DNA from: Buxus sempervirens
Lineage: Eukaryota > Streptophyta > Magnoliopsida > Buxales > Buxaceae
NCBI GenBank assembly: GCA_947561395.2
Contig: OX387182.1
Location: 8,604,595 to 8,668,594, forward strand
Direction: 5' to 3'
Length of the DNA stretch: 64,000 bases
This document shows, piece by piece, positions 16,566 to 31,683 of the stretch; position 1 is the first letter of the stretch, and each line of letters starts with the position of its first letter. Made by a program: the position numbers and the translations under genes. The notes under the pieces were generated by a model. The model ran no database searches and was not told where the DNA came from. It saw only the letters and a list, made by a program, of their open reading frames with translations.

Positions 16566-17567
16566 CAATCATTTGGACCATGACCATCTAGTTTGATTTG
16601 GTTTAATTTGGATATTTTTTGAAGGCATTGGACCACATTGATCATACCTTATATTCAATTATCAAGATAAATATAATTAGTTTTAATTAATTGGACTGTT
16701 AACATCTGGTTTCATTTGATTAGATTTGGTTGTTTTTGTCTAAGGCATCGGACCGCACAGGTCATACCTTAGATTAAACCATTTGATTTTGTTTCAATTT
16801 AATTCAATTTCATCTCTAAAGCTCGGACTATAGAGATCCTGTTTTAGGATGGACCATTAAAGTATTAATTCAATTTCATTTGATTGTTTTGGCCGGTTGA
16901 ACCATAAACCATAATGGAATGGTTTAGTTTAAATCAATTTGCTTTTGTAAAGTGTACGGGGCTGGTTTGAACTGATTTAATTGCATGGTTTATGCAAAAT
17001 TTTGTCTTTTTGGCTTAAAGCCATGAATTGTAGGTGTTTGGCTCAATTTAGGACAGGGTAAATGGGAAAGCTTATTTCAATCATTTGGACCATGACCACC
17101 TAGTCTCATTTGGTTTAATTTGGATTTTTTTCAAGGCATTGGACCACATTGATCATACCTTAGATTGAATTATCAAGATAAATATAATTAGTTTTAATCA
17201 ATTGGACCGTTAACATCTGGTTTCATTTGATTGGATGTGATTGTTTTGGTTTAAGGCATCGGACCACACAGGTCATACCTTAGATTAAACCATTTGATTT
17301 TGTTTCAATTTAATTTAATTTCATCTCTAAAGCTCGGACTATAGAGATCCTGTTTTAGGATGGACCATTAAAGTATTAATTCAATGTAATTTGATTGTTT
17401 TGGCTGGTTGAACCATAAACCATAAGGGAATGGTTTAGTTTAAATCAATTTGATTTTTTAAAGTGTATGGGGCTGGTTTGAACTGATTTAATTGCATGGT
17501 TTATGCAAAAATTTTTCTTTTTGGCTTAAAGCCATGAATTGTAGGTGTTTGGCTCAATTTAGGACAC
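16566..17567. repeat. 512-bp tandem duplication
   Basis: The sequence starting CAATCATTTGGACCATGACC at 16566 recurs at 17078 with high identity, and both copies end near 'gtaggtgtttggctcaattt' (17032 and 17540). The spacer GGACAGGGTAAATGGGAAAG after the first copy recurs at about 18311. Non-coding. Confidence 0.85.
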
Positions 17568-18046
17568 TTTGGGCAATTCGGAACCCTATGGTTCATTGCA
17601 GGACGTTTTGGTTCAACTTGGAACGCTTAGGTCCGATGTAGGACACTTCAGGTTTGATTTGAATCATTTTAGTTCAACTTGGAACATTTTGGAGTACTTT
17701 CTTTTAATAAAAAAGAGGTATTTGATTTTTTTTCTTTTTTCTTTTTTTTATGCTCCCTAAGAGGATTGAGGTTCTAAAAGTCCCCACAATTCTTTAGGAA
17801 ATTTTCTGGGGCCAAATTGGGCTTGAAATGGGTAAAAACCGAAATTTTTTTGCTTTGTCATGGTTCGGATTTGACACGGGCCAAACCATAAGCCCATGTT
17901 TGCGACTAGTTGGACCCGCGCCTTGGCTTGGCTAGCGCACTATTTGGAACTATTTTGGCCTTCTACCCCCTTTTTTTTCTTTTTTTTGCTATTTCTTCAT
18001 TTTTTATGATTTTCTATATTGTTTTGATGCTTCTTTTATTTAAATA

Positions 18047-18252
18047 GAGTCAAGGACTCTTTTTCTTAACAAATTTGATAAAGTCAAGGACTCATTTTTT
18101 TGAAGATTTTATAATTGAGTCAAGGACTCTGTAGTATTTTAAGAATTTGAGACTATAGATGAAATGAATGAGTCAAAAATTTGTGTTTAATGATGAGTCT
18201 GGGACTTAATCAAATCCCTTTTTTAGCTAATTCCTTTTTGAGTCAGGGACTC
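18047..18252. repeat. Dispersed GAGTCAAGGACTC dyad motif
   Basis: Near-palindromic 13-mers GAGTCA(A/G)GGACTC occur at 18047-18059, about 18082-18093, 18117-18129 and 18240-18252, with a weaker copy at about 18195. GAGTC and GACTC arms flank a short centre. Function unknown. Confidence 0.6.
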
Positions 18253-18870
18253 TTGAAATGGAGGATATACATACATACATACATATATTTTCTTCTAGGA
18301 CAATAAGAGGACAGGGTAAATGGGAAAGCTTGTATTTTCAGTTTTCTTCTGTGTCAGGGAATCCAGAAATATGCAGATAAGGAACATATAAATATTTTTA
18401 AGACAGTGAATGGAGAGAACATATTTTTCTGAATTCTGATAAGAATACATATATACAAAGAGATGGGGACGTCTATATACTTTTTTTTCAATAATTTAAG
18501 TAGATAAGAACAAATAAAGATTATACCTGAGTCTTTTTATCTGCAACTCTCTTCCCTGTGCTTATCTCCTTCTATCCTTATTTCTTATCTCCTGTTTCTT
18601 TCTTATCCATTTCTGCTTCTCTCTTTTTTCTGTCTCCGCGGCTTCGTCTCTCCGTTGTTCCTTATTGTTGCTTTTCATATTCTCCTCCTTATTTATTATA
18701 TCTATCCCCTTTCCATAGACAGTGGGGTAGTTACTCAACTACTCCACTTGAGATCGACATCTGGCCAAGTGGGTTGTATGGGTGTGGGAAGTTCTCCAAC
18801 TCCCACACTCTCCCACGTTTACATTCTTTTCTTTTCTTTTTTTAATAAAAATGCAGTTTAAACAAACTAA

Positions 18871-19480
18871 GCAGATGACCAACTCTAATACAGAATAGAA
18901 TATGAGCAACAAAGTTGGCTCCATACTGCATAACTAATAATCTCAAATACTGTTTAATTAAAATACCTTTTCTTAGATGTTCAAGTTTGCTATACAAGAT
19001 TGGAGGATCATTTCTGGAACCAGCATGTCGACCATATTCAAGATTGATAGCAAAAAATTAACCTCCATTTCGATGATCATTTCTCGAAACTTTAACCACT
19101 TCAATGTAGTGTGCAAAAAGCATAAGAAAAAAAAATAAAGAAAAACATATGTTGAAAGCCATCAAATTCAATTGACTCAAGAAATTTAGTTCCCTTGAAA
19201 ACATCGACAATAAAATAAACTAACCAAAAATTTCACATTTGAAGAAAGGTACACAGCGAATCTGGCAAGTTACATGCTAACGGACATGCTTGGCAATGAA
19301 GAAAGGTACACAACAAATCTGGCAACTGACGGCCATTTCTAATTCATGATAGGGTATATATACCCCTCAAATAAAGAGACTAAAGTAACCCTGATAATAT
19401 GTAACATGAAATGTTTGATATGCATTAGAGTTTCAATATTCTGTCCTAAATGAAGAAGTGCTTAAAGGACCTCTTAGTTT
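18871..19480. other. Intergenic DNA, no gene
   Basis: Paralogous to the stretch around 30420-30680 and 51780-52050. A ~35-bp segment 'cttggcaatgaagaaaggta' recurs locally. No coding signal. Confidence 0.4.
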
Positions 19481-19990
19481 TTCTTAGGGTATTTGTCAAG
19501 GTGATCCTTTATCCCTAATTTATTCACATTCATGTTTGGAGATGTTTTCAGTTGTTACATAACCAAAGCTGTAGATTTGGGCTCCTGGAAGGTTAAAATT
19601 TGTGTAAAGTTAAGGTAGTTCCATCTCTTATAAAGTTTATGGATGATAAAATATTGTTTTTGAAATCATGAGAAGATAAAGCAAAAAACACTTACCAGAT
19701 ATAAATAAATTATCATTCCTTGTGTGGTTGAATTACAATTATTGGGAAGTTCTTGGTAATCTTTGAATGTTTTTGCATTGAGATTGAATAAAATACCCCA
19801 AAAAATTTTCTTAGAATGGAATAGCAAGTGGGAAATAGGAAGGACTTGAGAGCTTTTGGAAATAATAATCTCATGAACAAAAGCAATTCTCTTTTAGGTA
19901 AGCAGATTTCGTGCTTCACTGGAGATTAGGTCAGCTTATGGAACATGGTGATGCATAGTAATTTGGAAATGCTAGAAGTGATTGGGATGC
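19480..19990 (+). pseudogene. Old LINE reverse-transcriptase relic
   Basis: The + strand contains CQGDPLS (about 19500), the RT palm motif that follows RGLRQ in plant LINEs, and FMDDKILF (about 19633), a variant of the FxDD box with Met. Many stops intervene. A paralogous copy lies at 53030-53560 after copy E, so the insertion predates duplication of these units. Confidence 0.6.
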
Positions 19991-20395
19991 TAATCACAAA
20001 TTCTTGATATTTGTTTGAACCTGCAACAATTTCCTCTTATCGCCTATGCAAAAATCTGGAAACTCCAAATTTACTTTCACTTCCAACTGTTTTTGACTTA
20101 TTCCTTTTTTTTTTCCTGATATTTCCTCCTCACACCTTTCCTCTCAGGAATGTTCGGAATATGAATGGTGAAAAGAATCAACAACAGTAATATTCGAGAA
20201 AAACAAAAGAAGAACACAACACAGTTCAGGTTGTTTTGTGGCACACCTTTTGGTCTCCCGTATAGCAGCCCCATTCCAGGTTAGCTAGAGTCAATCGTTG
20301 ATCTCTGGTTGCAAGCAAAAACACACTAGAATTAACACTCGATCATCCACAATTTCAACGATTATACCAGTGTTCTCTTAAATGTTATATACACA
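19990..20395. other. Intergenic DNA, no gene
   Basis: Shared with 33600-33950, 53900-54370 and 60700-60990, with landmark 'gaatggtgaaaagaatcaac'. No coding signal. Confidence 0.4.
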
Positions 20396-20930
20396 CCCAA
20401 CAAAACTCGCTGGCCTTCCTGTCGTTGCAACGAGCTTCTTCAAGAATCAGGATTGCTCGTCACGCCCAAAATCAGAACTATAAGCTTATCAACGGAAGCC
20501 TCAGCCAATAGATGTTACTTCGCCTATTTCATCCACATTCAATGGATAGCTGTTCTCTTCCGTCAAGTGCTCTGTAGGCCCACACCCCAACCTTCGCTTG
20601 ATGGAAGAACAAATGGTCTGACCACCTTATACATTCTAAGCAGATCGACCCGAGATATACAGTTATCGATCAGGTAATGCAGAGCCCAACCATTAACTGG
20701 TTCCTCTATTTTAGAATTCTCTACAAAATCTGCAATCTTATTTCGGAAATTCCTATCAGAGCGGTAAAGATTTGTTAAAAGACGCAAAGCGACCCCATCA
20801 CCCTTAAGATATTTCTCGCCATCAGGACCTAAAACTAGCTTCCTTCTTGCAGAATATGGTTCGACCAAAGTCCTCTTCAAACATCTCAAGTCTCAACACA
20901 CTAAACAGAACGGACTTGTTACGTTTGTAT
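20395..20930 (-). pseudogene. Glycosyltransferase relic GT-II (upstream of copy C)
   Basis: Minus-strand 20889-20563 reads KLVLGPDGEKYLKGDGVALR, LLTNLYRSDRNFRNKIADFV, KIEEPVNGWALHYLIDNCIS and FVLPSSEGWG, the central part of the same GT4-like enzyme as the GT-I relics but a different copy. It is truncated on both sides, the EGWG region runs out of frame, and the low-coordinate end is a remnant of the next segment (GPTEYLTEENSYP-like). Confidence 0.8.
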
Positions 20931-21085
20931 TTGATTTTGGTTTCCTTCACCCAACTTTCATCGTTCAGCTTTTTGAAATGAAGCGAAGAAGCCCGTGCCC
21001 TTGAGCTCGGTTTAAACCGAGTCGGGTAACAGGCCTAACTGCCTAAGAGCTGAATGGCCACCACTCGGGCTTGCATACGGGGAAC

Positions 21086-22030
21086 TAGGGTTGCTTATCT
21101 GGCGGGCCGGCAAATGCACGGCACGGCCCAGCACCTATTAGCGGGCCGTGCCATGCCTGGGTACCAGGCATTGGGCCCGTCAAGATACTACCCGCCACAC
21201 ACAATGACCTCGTGCCGCCAGCAGGCTTGCCCAACAGTAGGCACGCATGCCTGCCGTTGGGGCCCGTCATACCAGTACACGTGGGCACGAAAACGGTTAG
21301 TTGTTTGGCTAGCCATTGGAACATAAAAACTTTTTAATAAAAAGTGTTTTAAGGGGGTTTTTACCCCCCCAACAACTATATAACAGCCATCTTATGGGGT
21401 ATACTTGTAATTGACTGTAAATGACCATTTCTACCCTTCCCACAGCCAAATAACAGTCATATTTGAGGATAAAGATAGTAAAAAACCACTTTGGTTTTCT
21501 ATAAATAGGCTTTAACTCTTCCTTCTCCAAATGACACCAATATTTTCATCTCTTCTAAGAGTCTTATTTAGGGATTTTGCCAATAGCCGACAGTGTAAGG
21601 TTTTGTAGAGCATAGGGATGCTAATCGAGCCATGTTAGTTGCAAAGGTGTTGCTTCAATTAGCAGTAATTTAAGCAAGTAACACCTTTGCAACTCCTTCC
21701 AATCCTCCCATTAATCAAGCCTTATAAGTATTGTTGCATTTTCAAAGATTGCATACGTACCATCCATGTTCTACAAAATCTTCTTTACTTTTCTCTTGTA
21801 GCACATGTATTCTACGTAAATGGTTCCATTTTTTCTGATTTTTATTTATTTATTGCGCGTAGCCCGCGGGCGGCTTGATATCCCGCGTGCCATGGCCCGT
21901 GCCAGGGTATTAGTATTCGGGTCGGGCACGACATAGCCTGCTAACCAGGTGGGTTGTACCGTGCTCGACCCCACTAGGCAAGGGCTAAACGTGCTCGTGC
22001 CGGGTCGGGCCAACCCGACAAGCACCCCTT
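21086..22030. mobile_element. hAT-type element with GC-rich subterminal regions (945 bp)
   Basis: Left end TAGGGTTGCTTATC and right end (reverse complement) AAGGGGTGCTTGTC are imperfect inverted repeats. Each is followed by GC-rich GGGCC/CACGGCACG-type subterminal DNA that stands out in this AT-rich window. The flanks are an 8-bp duplication, cGGGGAAC (21078-21085) and tGGGGAAC (22031-22038). The unit before copy D has the empty site near 34577. No transposase; non-autonomous. Confidence 0.78.
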
Positions 22031-22128
22031 TGGGGAACTCATTCTGCGGCTGGGAAGAGTTCTAGGGCTTAAAGTTCCTATGGGGAACTCATTCTGCTGC
22101 TGGGAAGAGTTCTAGGGCTTAAAGTAAG
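22031..22128. repeat. 50-bp tandem duplication
   Basis: TGGGGAACTCATTCTGC... at 22031-22080 is repeated at 22081-22128 with one or two differences. The paralogous site at 34577 has one copy, so the duplication is specific to this unit and abuts the hAT insertion. Confidence 0.85.
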
Positions 22129-22129
22129 G

Positions 22130-22940
22130 CCTCATTTGCATTTGGGGTTCAATGTTTGGAAAAGAACATTCTTGCAGTTATAAACGTTACAAGTTTTGCC
22201 ATGATTTTAACTTAGAAGAATTTTTCTTAAATGATGAGTTTGACCTTGTGTAAAGAAGTATTTAAAACAAGTATCAAGTATATCCTTTAAATTTTCTAAA
22301 TATTATAAGTTTCCTACCGCGATTTTGCAAAATGAGTTTTCAAAAACTAAGAACAATTCAAAGGTTGATTCCTCTCTTTAGTGCATTTTAAAACTCATTT
22401 TGGAAAAACTCACTCCAAACAAATAACCCTTTTGTGATAGGAACTTATTATAATCCTTTGAGCTCATTACAGGCCATGAAATGAGTTCTCAGAATGAACG
22501 CAAAACAAAGCCAAGTTATGGAAAGAAAATGGTCGCCAGGTTACAATTGGGAATGAGTTATATACAAATAAGTTTTAAGAAATGCACTCAACTCCGATGA
22601 TAGTGTCTAGACCTATTTGGATTTTGAAATATCATTTTAAAAAAGTGTGGTGGCAAACTTTTAATGGTTAAAACTTTGAGGGATATACTTGAATCTTGTT
22701 ATGAAAACTTATTTACATAATAAGGATAAACTTATCATTTATGAAAAGTTTTTTTAAGTTATAACAATAGCAAACTTGTAATATTTATAACATCTACAAA
22801 AATGACTAGCGGATACTAAACATCCAACCCACCCCTCTTGCAATGAGTTTGTGGAACTCAAATAAGTTTTCAAACTTGCACTAAGTCTCAAAATGAGAGA
22901 CGAATTGCGTTATTATGCTAAAAAAAATGCTATTTGCTGT
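22130..22940. other. Distal upstream region of copy C, no gene
   Basis: AT-rich and paralogous to 34620-35450 upstream of copy D. Nothing coding seen. Confidence 0.4.
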
Positions 22941-23322
22941 GTTCTGGTCAGGTCAATTTGGAAGGATAAAGTCATTTGTTGATGGACCTGTCGTCCATTG
23001 TCCACCTTCCCATTGATTAGCTATTATTTGAACTCATTTCCCTAGCTTTTAAAATGTTGGTGACTTCAAAATATTTGACTTTTATTCAAACATCGCTTTT
23101 CCGGTTCCTTTACGACATGAGTGAAATATCTTCTGCGGTTGACATGTCCACGGCGCTACCCAAAAAAGACTAATAACATCATCTTCCATGGACTTGCGTC
23201 GCTTGCAGTCATGGTCACCAAATAGAAGTTGACTTTCTCGCTGAAAATACTGTGATCCAGATTAGTTCTCCAAATGAAAGATTGAACTTTGCCACCTCAA
23301 GTACTCTGAAAATCCCCAAGCA
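22941..23322 (+). promoter_or_regulatory. Promoter region of copy C
   Basis: Contains the conserved block 'caatttggaaggataaagtc' (about 22954) shared with copies D, E and F, though here the second arm of its inverted repeat is lost. A W-box core TTGACT lies at 23229-23234, about 90 bp before the ATG. The proximal ~100 bp (from 'gatccagattagttctccaa') are nearly identical to copies B and D. Confidence 0.45.
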
Positions 23323-27351
<4,029 letters not shown>

Positions 27352-28795
27352 TGTTATCCCTTTCCCAATTTTTTATTTTATGTGTCTAAAAATCCAATAT
27401 TCTTTATTTTCATGAATATATGTTCCTATCTCAAGCATATGAATATTTATGAATTTTATTAAGATATTTTCCTAATTCAAACTTGTAATCTTTATTCTAA
27501 GAATTTGATCTTTTCTAACTGTCTGTAGTTTGGCTTTCTCCCTATAATTAGTTGTTCCCCTTACCAGTGATTTAAAATCCAGACCTGATTGAACCATATT
27601 ATCTAACCTGTTGATTCAATGCACTTGATAATTCATTCTTTTGATGATTACATGTGTTTCTTCAATGTTCTATCCTTCGGCATCATGGAAGACAAATGCC
27701 GCATGTAGCTACTATGCAAGTCTCATTTGAATAGTCACAAAATTTATGGCATCAACTGGGATTCAAGTCAACAAACATATATAGTCAACTTTTTTTTATG
27801 AGTAACAACTAACAACCATATATAGTCAATTAAACCAACTTCCCGCCTAGCATGTCACATTCTTAGTCTTCTGAATACAAAGCGACTTGTTTTATCCTGA
27901 GAAATATGTAGGCAGAGTTGGTCAATCTTCTGTTCTCTTACAGATGGTTCTGAAACTGTTTCTTTTGTGAGACAACTCATGTAGACATGATCATTTAATT
28001 TTTAATTGGATGGAAAGAAAATCTATTAGCCATTCCAGGGATTTGAACAAAAAGAACTAGCTTTTAGTCATCAGAGACATTTGGGATTTGTTCAAAGAAT
28101 TGAGGTATATTAATTTTAGTTGATTAAATCCACAAGTTCAGATGAAAAAGGATGAATGCAAGATTTTGATAAGCAATTAGTGAATACATGCATGAACCCC
28201 GAATGCCACATAAGTTTTCAGAATCAAAAGAGTACAGATTGGAGGAGGACAAAGAGCAAGCTCTTAATGACACAAAGTGGGCCTAGGGAAATGAAATATG
28301 TCTCAGGAGCAAGAAACTATTGTAAATAACAGCAAATTGGATGAGAATAGGAATATTCTCCTCTAGCTTGGTATTGCACTGATAATGTTGCTAAGATCAC
28401 TGTCTTGAGCAAAAATAGGCTAACCCAGAGAAGTTCTTTGAGAAAATAATTGTATGACTACACATCAGACTATTTAAGAAGAGTCATCTTTTAGACTATC
28501 ACCTTTCTAGACGAGCTTTGCTTCCATTTTCTAGCTAATTGCTTCTCTTTTATGGTGGTGCCATGTTCATTTGTTATTCACAATAGTGCCCACAATTCCA
28601 TTTTTTAATTCATGCTTCTTCATGCTGGAAAATTTCCCCTCTTTTTATTTTCTTCAATTTGATTCTGCATTCTGAAAGAAAATTTCACTATGTAGTAAGA
28701 GAAGATTTCTCCATGAACGGATACCCTGTTTCCATCCCATTATGCCTACAAATCTGCACAACATCTGGAAATCTTATTTCATATAGTTGAAACTA
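27352..28795. other. 3' flank of copy C, no gene
   Basis: AT-rich, paralogous to the flanks after A, B, D and E. No coding signal. Confidence 0.55.
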
Positions 28796-28799
28796 GATC

Positions 28800-29715
28800 A
28801 AGACCAATTAGAAGCAAGATACAATCTCAAGAGAAAATCTACTGATTATGTCCTCCCTGGCCATGAGTTCCCTCAGGATTGTGTATCACATGCCTCATCA
28901 GTACTCTAAACTTATCAACAGAATCCTCAGACCAAAGACGAACCTTGAAAGTTCCTTTGTTACTTCACTCATTTCATCCACAGGCAATGGAGAGATGTTT
29001 TCTTCGGTTAAGTACTCTGAAGGTCCAGACTAGTTTGTAGCAATTACCGGCAATGATATTGCTGTGGCCTCTACAACGGGTCAACCCAAACCTTATCCCC
29101 TTGATGCAAGAACAAATGCACCAGCTGCCTTATATTTTCCACAGATCCACCTGAGCTATATGGTTATTGACCACATAAACTGGCGCTCATCCATTAAATG
29201 GTTCCTCCATATCAGAATTCTCCACAAAATCCATAATCTTGTTACCAAAATTCCTCTCAGAGCGGTAAGGATTTGTTAGAAGATCCACCATTTGAGAATA
29301 TCTTCAAGTATGATTTAGATAACACATCCCAACCTTTCCTATACTCTCATTAAAAAAATTCAAGGAGCTAAACTCTTTCTTCTTCTGAGGGAAATTAGAA
29401 TTTGAAATCTGGGTGCATTGGCCTAATACCAGTTAACATCTAGAGGCAAGAACCAAAGGCTCACATTTCATGGGATCAAAGAACAACATCCACAGGTTGC
29501 ACAATCTTTTCAACCTTGGTTCAACCCCACTTTTGATGAATGAGGATAAGTGTAAGTCAGTAGGTATGAAAACTGAATCTATTCTGTTGCAGTGCCTAAC
29601 ATTTTCATGGTTTACTTTATCAGTCTCAAACATGGTCCAGCCAACTACAAACATAAAATCCTCGTAAAAAGTGGGTGGGCAGGACAGAATCTGAAACAAC
29701 AGTGGATAGCAAGCA
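28800..29715 (-). pseudogene. Glycosyltransferase relic GT-I (after copy C)
   Basis: Minus-strand 29789-29433 reads CPPTFYEDFMFVVGWTMFET, DKVNHENVRHCNRMDSV and MLFFDPMKCEPLVLASRC, i.e. the N-terminal and middle parts of the GT4-like enzyme. Toward 28800 the C-terminal region is badly decayed. A few bases are missing between 'KSGVEP' and 'DPMKC' compared with the relic after B. Dead copy. Confidence 0.78.
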
Positions 29716-29836
29716 CCAGGTTCACCTTTACCTAAAGAGCCTAATTTTTCAATTGGAATAAGAGAAACAATTACCAAAGGACAGGCCAATAAATTTTTCA
29801 GTGAAAAGTCAAAAAGTTACCATGGAAGCCCATTAA
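29716..29836 (+). pseudogene. Orphan receptor-kinase exon 6 tail relic
   Basis: The + strand reads LPKEPNFSIGIRE, a degraded centre, then NFSVK...VTMEAH and a stop, matching the end of kinase exon 6. No upstream kinase exons; similar 3' flank follows. Confidence 0.75.
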
Positions 29837-29923
29837 GTTGATACCATTTATTTTATTTTTTTGCTTTTCTTGAAATCCAGTTAATATTTCAGATTTCCGT
29901 TGAAACATATTTCTAATTCGTAC

Positions 29924-29958
29924 TTTTTTTTTTTTGATAGGCAATGATAGATAGATAG

Positions 29959-29990
<32 letters not shown>

Positions 29991-30072
29991 TAAAAAAAAG
30001 TACATAGAACTATCTAGACCCCCCAAGAAGGGGGATGAAGATAGGAGTACTATTTCTAGAATTATCTAGAAC
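29924..30072 (-). mobile_element. Retroposon footprint (truncated LINE or SINE, 149 bp)
   Basis: The insertion is bounded by a 16-bp target duplication TATTTCTAATTC(G/A)TAC at 29908-29923 and 30073-30088. It begins with a T run on the + strand, i.e. a poly(A) tail on the minus strand, and contains a TAGA/TA microsatellite (29948-29986). The unit after copy D has the empty site near 43305-43320. No coding. Confidence 0.85.
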
Positions 30073-30089
30073 TATTTCTAATTCATACT

Positions 30090-31683
30090 TAAAAATATTC
30101 CAGAATCTTTTGAAGATAATTTTTCTAATGCAAACTTTGTAATCTTCATTCTATTACATGCTTATGACCTTTTCTATTTGTTTATACTTTCGCTTTTTCT
30201 ACATAATTAAGTTACTCCCATTATCACTGATTCAAAATCTAGACATAGATGATCTTCCCTGTTGAACCAACACTTAATTTCCACATATGCTATGATAACC
30301 CAAAACCCGATTAATTGTGCCATAATTAAGTGGCACAAACATGCAATCAAGTGATTTTATCAGGTGAAACAGTAAAATATTAAAGATATCTCTCTATCAA
30401 GTATTAACTAACCAGACGATCAACCCTAGTAGCGAATAGAATATGAGCAACTAAGTTGGCTCATACTGCATAACTAATAACCTCAAATACTGTTTAATTA
30501 AATTTTTTAGATGTTCCAGTGTGCTATACAAGATTGGATGATCATTTCTTGAACCAACATGTTGACCTTGTTCTAGCATCAATGGCAAAATTAACCTCCA
30601 TTTTGATGATCATTTCTCGAAACATGAACCACTTCATTCTAGTGTGCAAATAGCATTAAAAAAAAGAAAAAAAAAACTGATCTTGAAAGCCATCAAATGG
30701 AACTGACTCAAGAAATTTAGGGGCCATTTGGTATGGCTTCTGGATTGTGGATTTTGGATAATAATTTGGATTTTAAAAATCAAGATTGTAAATGCTTAAT
30801 TTTAGAAACCAAAATCTTGTTTGGATATTTAGGATTTTAGTTCCCTTGAAAACGCCGACAATAAAATAAACTAACCAAAATGTCATGTTCAAAGTTATTC
30901 AGGAAAGGCGGATGAAAGAATGGTATGCATGAGGTAGTCCCTATATTATCATACTTGTGGAAGTATGGGTTACTACGGTACATCAACTATCCTTCCGAAT
31001 CATCAACATGCAGGCCCCTTCTCTAAGATTTTTGAGGCCCAAAATCAACTGCAAACAGATATCAATAGATGCCTGAACAAATCAATAACTCTTGAACAGC
31101 TATGAACATGAGTAACAGTATTTACAAAGTGGTCTATTAAGAAATAGCTATAATCATGTAAACAAGCTGATTTTACCTTGCACTCTGTCCCATACATGAG
31201 TCCTGCTTATTTCATAAATCAATTTTGATTAACCTCACAAAAGTTGCTCAATGTAAACTAGGTATTACCATACTTACATGGTAGCACAAGGATTAACTTC
31301 GTATTTTTCATATTTTTACCAGAAAAGAGAGAGAAAGAGAGAATTTCAAGGCCAAAAATGGACCCATGGATTTTATTAAACCGTTTTAAAGTACATCATC
31401 ATACTTTACAAGAGAAAAAGAAAAAACTATTTGTATAACATCAAATCAATATAGGTCAACTATTTGAAACATCAAACCAATATAAAATGAATGACTTAAG
31501 TATTGGGTAAATTAGTTCTACTACCATTTTCCAACCATAATACTGGGTAGAAAGGCTTGTTACATGCAAATGGACATGCTTGGCAATGAAGAAAGGTACA
31601 CAACAAATCTGGTAAGTGAAGGCCATTTCTAATCCATGATAGGATGTACATACCCCTCAAAGGCCATGTGCAATATATATATA
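30090..31683. other. Intergenic DNA of unit C, no gene
   Basis: Mostly paralogous to the DNA after the stumps of units B, D and E. A ~120-bp unit-specific insertion starting GGGGCCATTTGGTATGG lies at about 30720-30838, absent at the equivalent sites near 19190 and 43925; it is probably a small MITE. No coding signal. Confidence 0.45.

Larger units (their letters stand above)
16261..18870. mobile_element. 2.6-kb unit-specific insertion of unknown class
   Basis: The equivalent DNA in the units after C (about 30405), D (43620) and E (51775) runs continuously through AAGTATTAACTAACCAG, whereas here 2.6 kb intervenes. It contains a 512-bp tandem duplication, a series of GAGTCAAGGACTC dyads and a pyrimidine-rich stretch (18540-18720). 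No transposase, reverse transcriptase or clear terminal repeat was found, and the target duplication is not clean. The class is therefore unassigned. Confidence 0.6.

Noticed and set aside
21054..21326. GC-rich open frames on both strands suggesting transferred bacterial DNA
   Set aside because: They fall in the GC-rich subterminal region of a hAT element with target duplication; no protein family resemblance.
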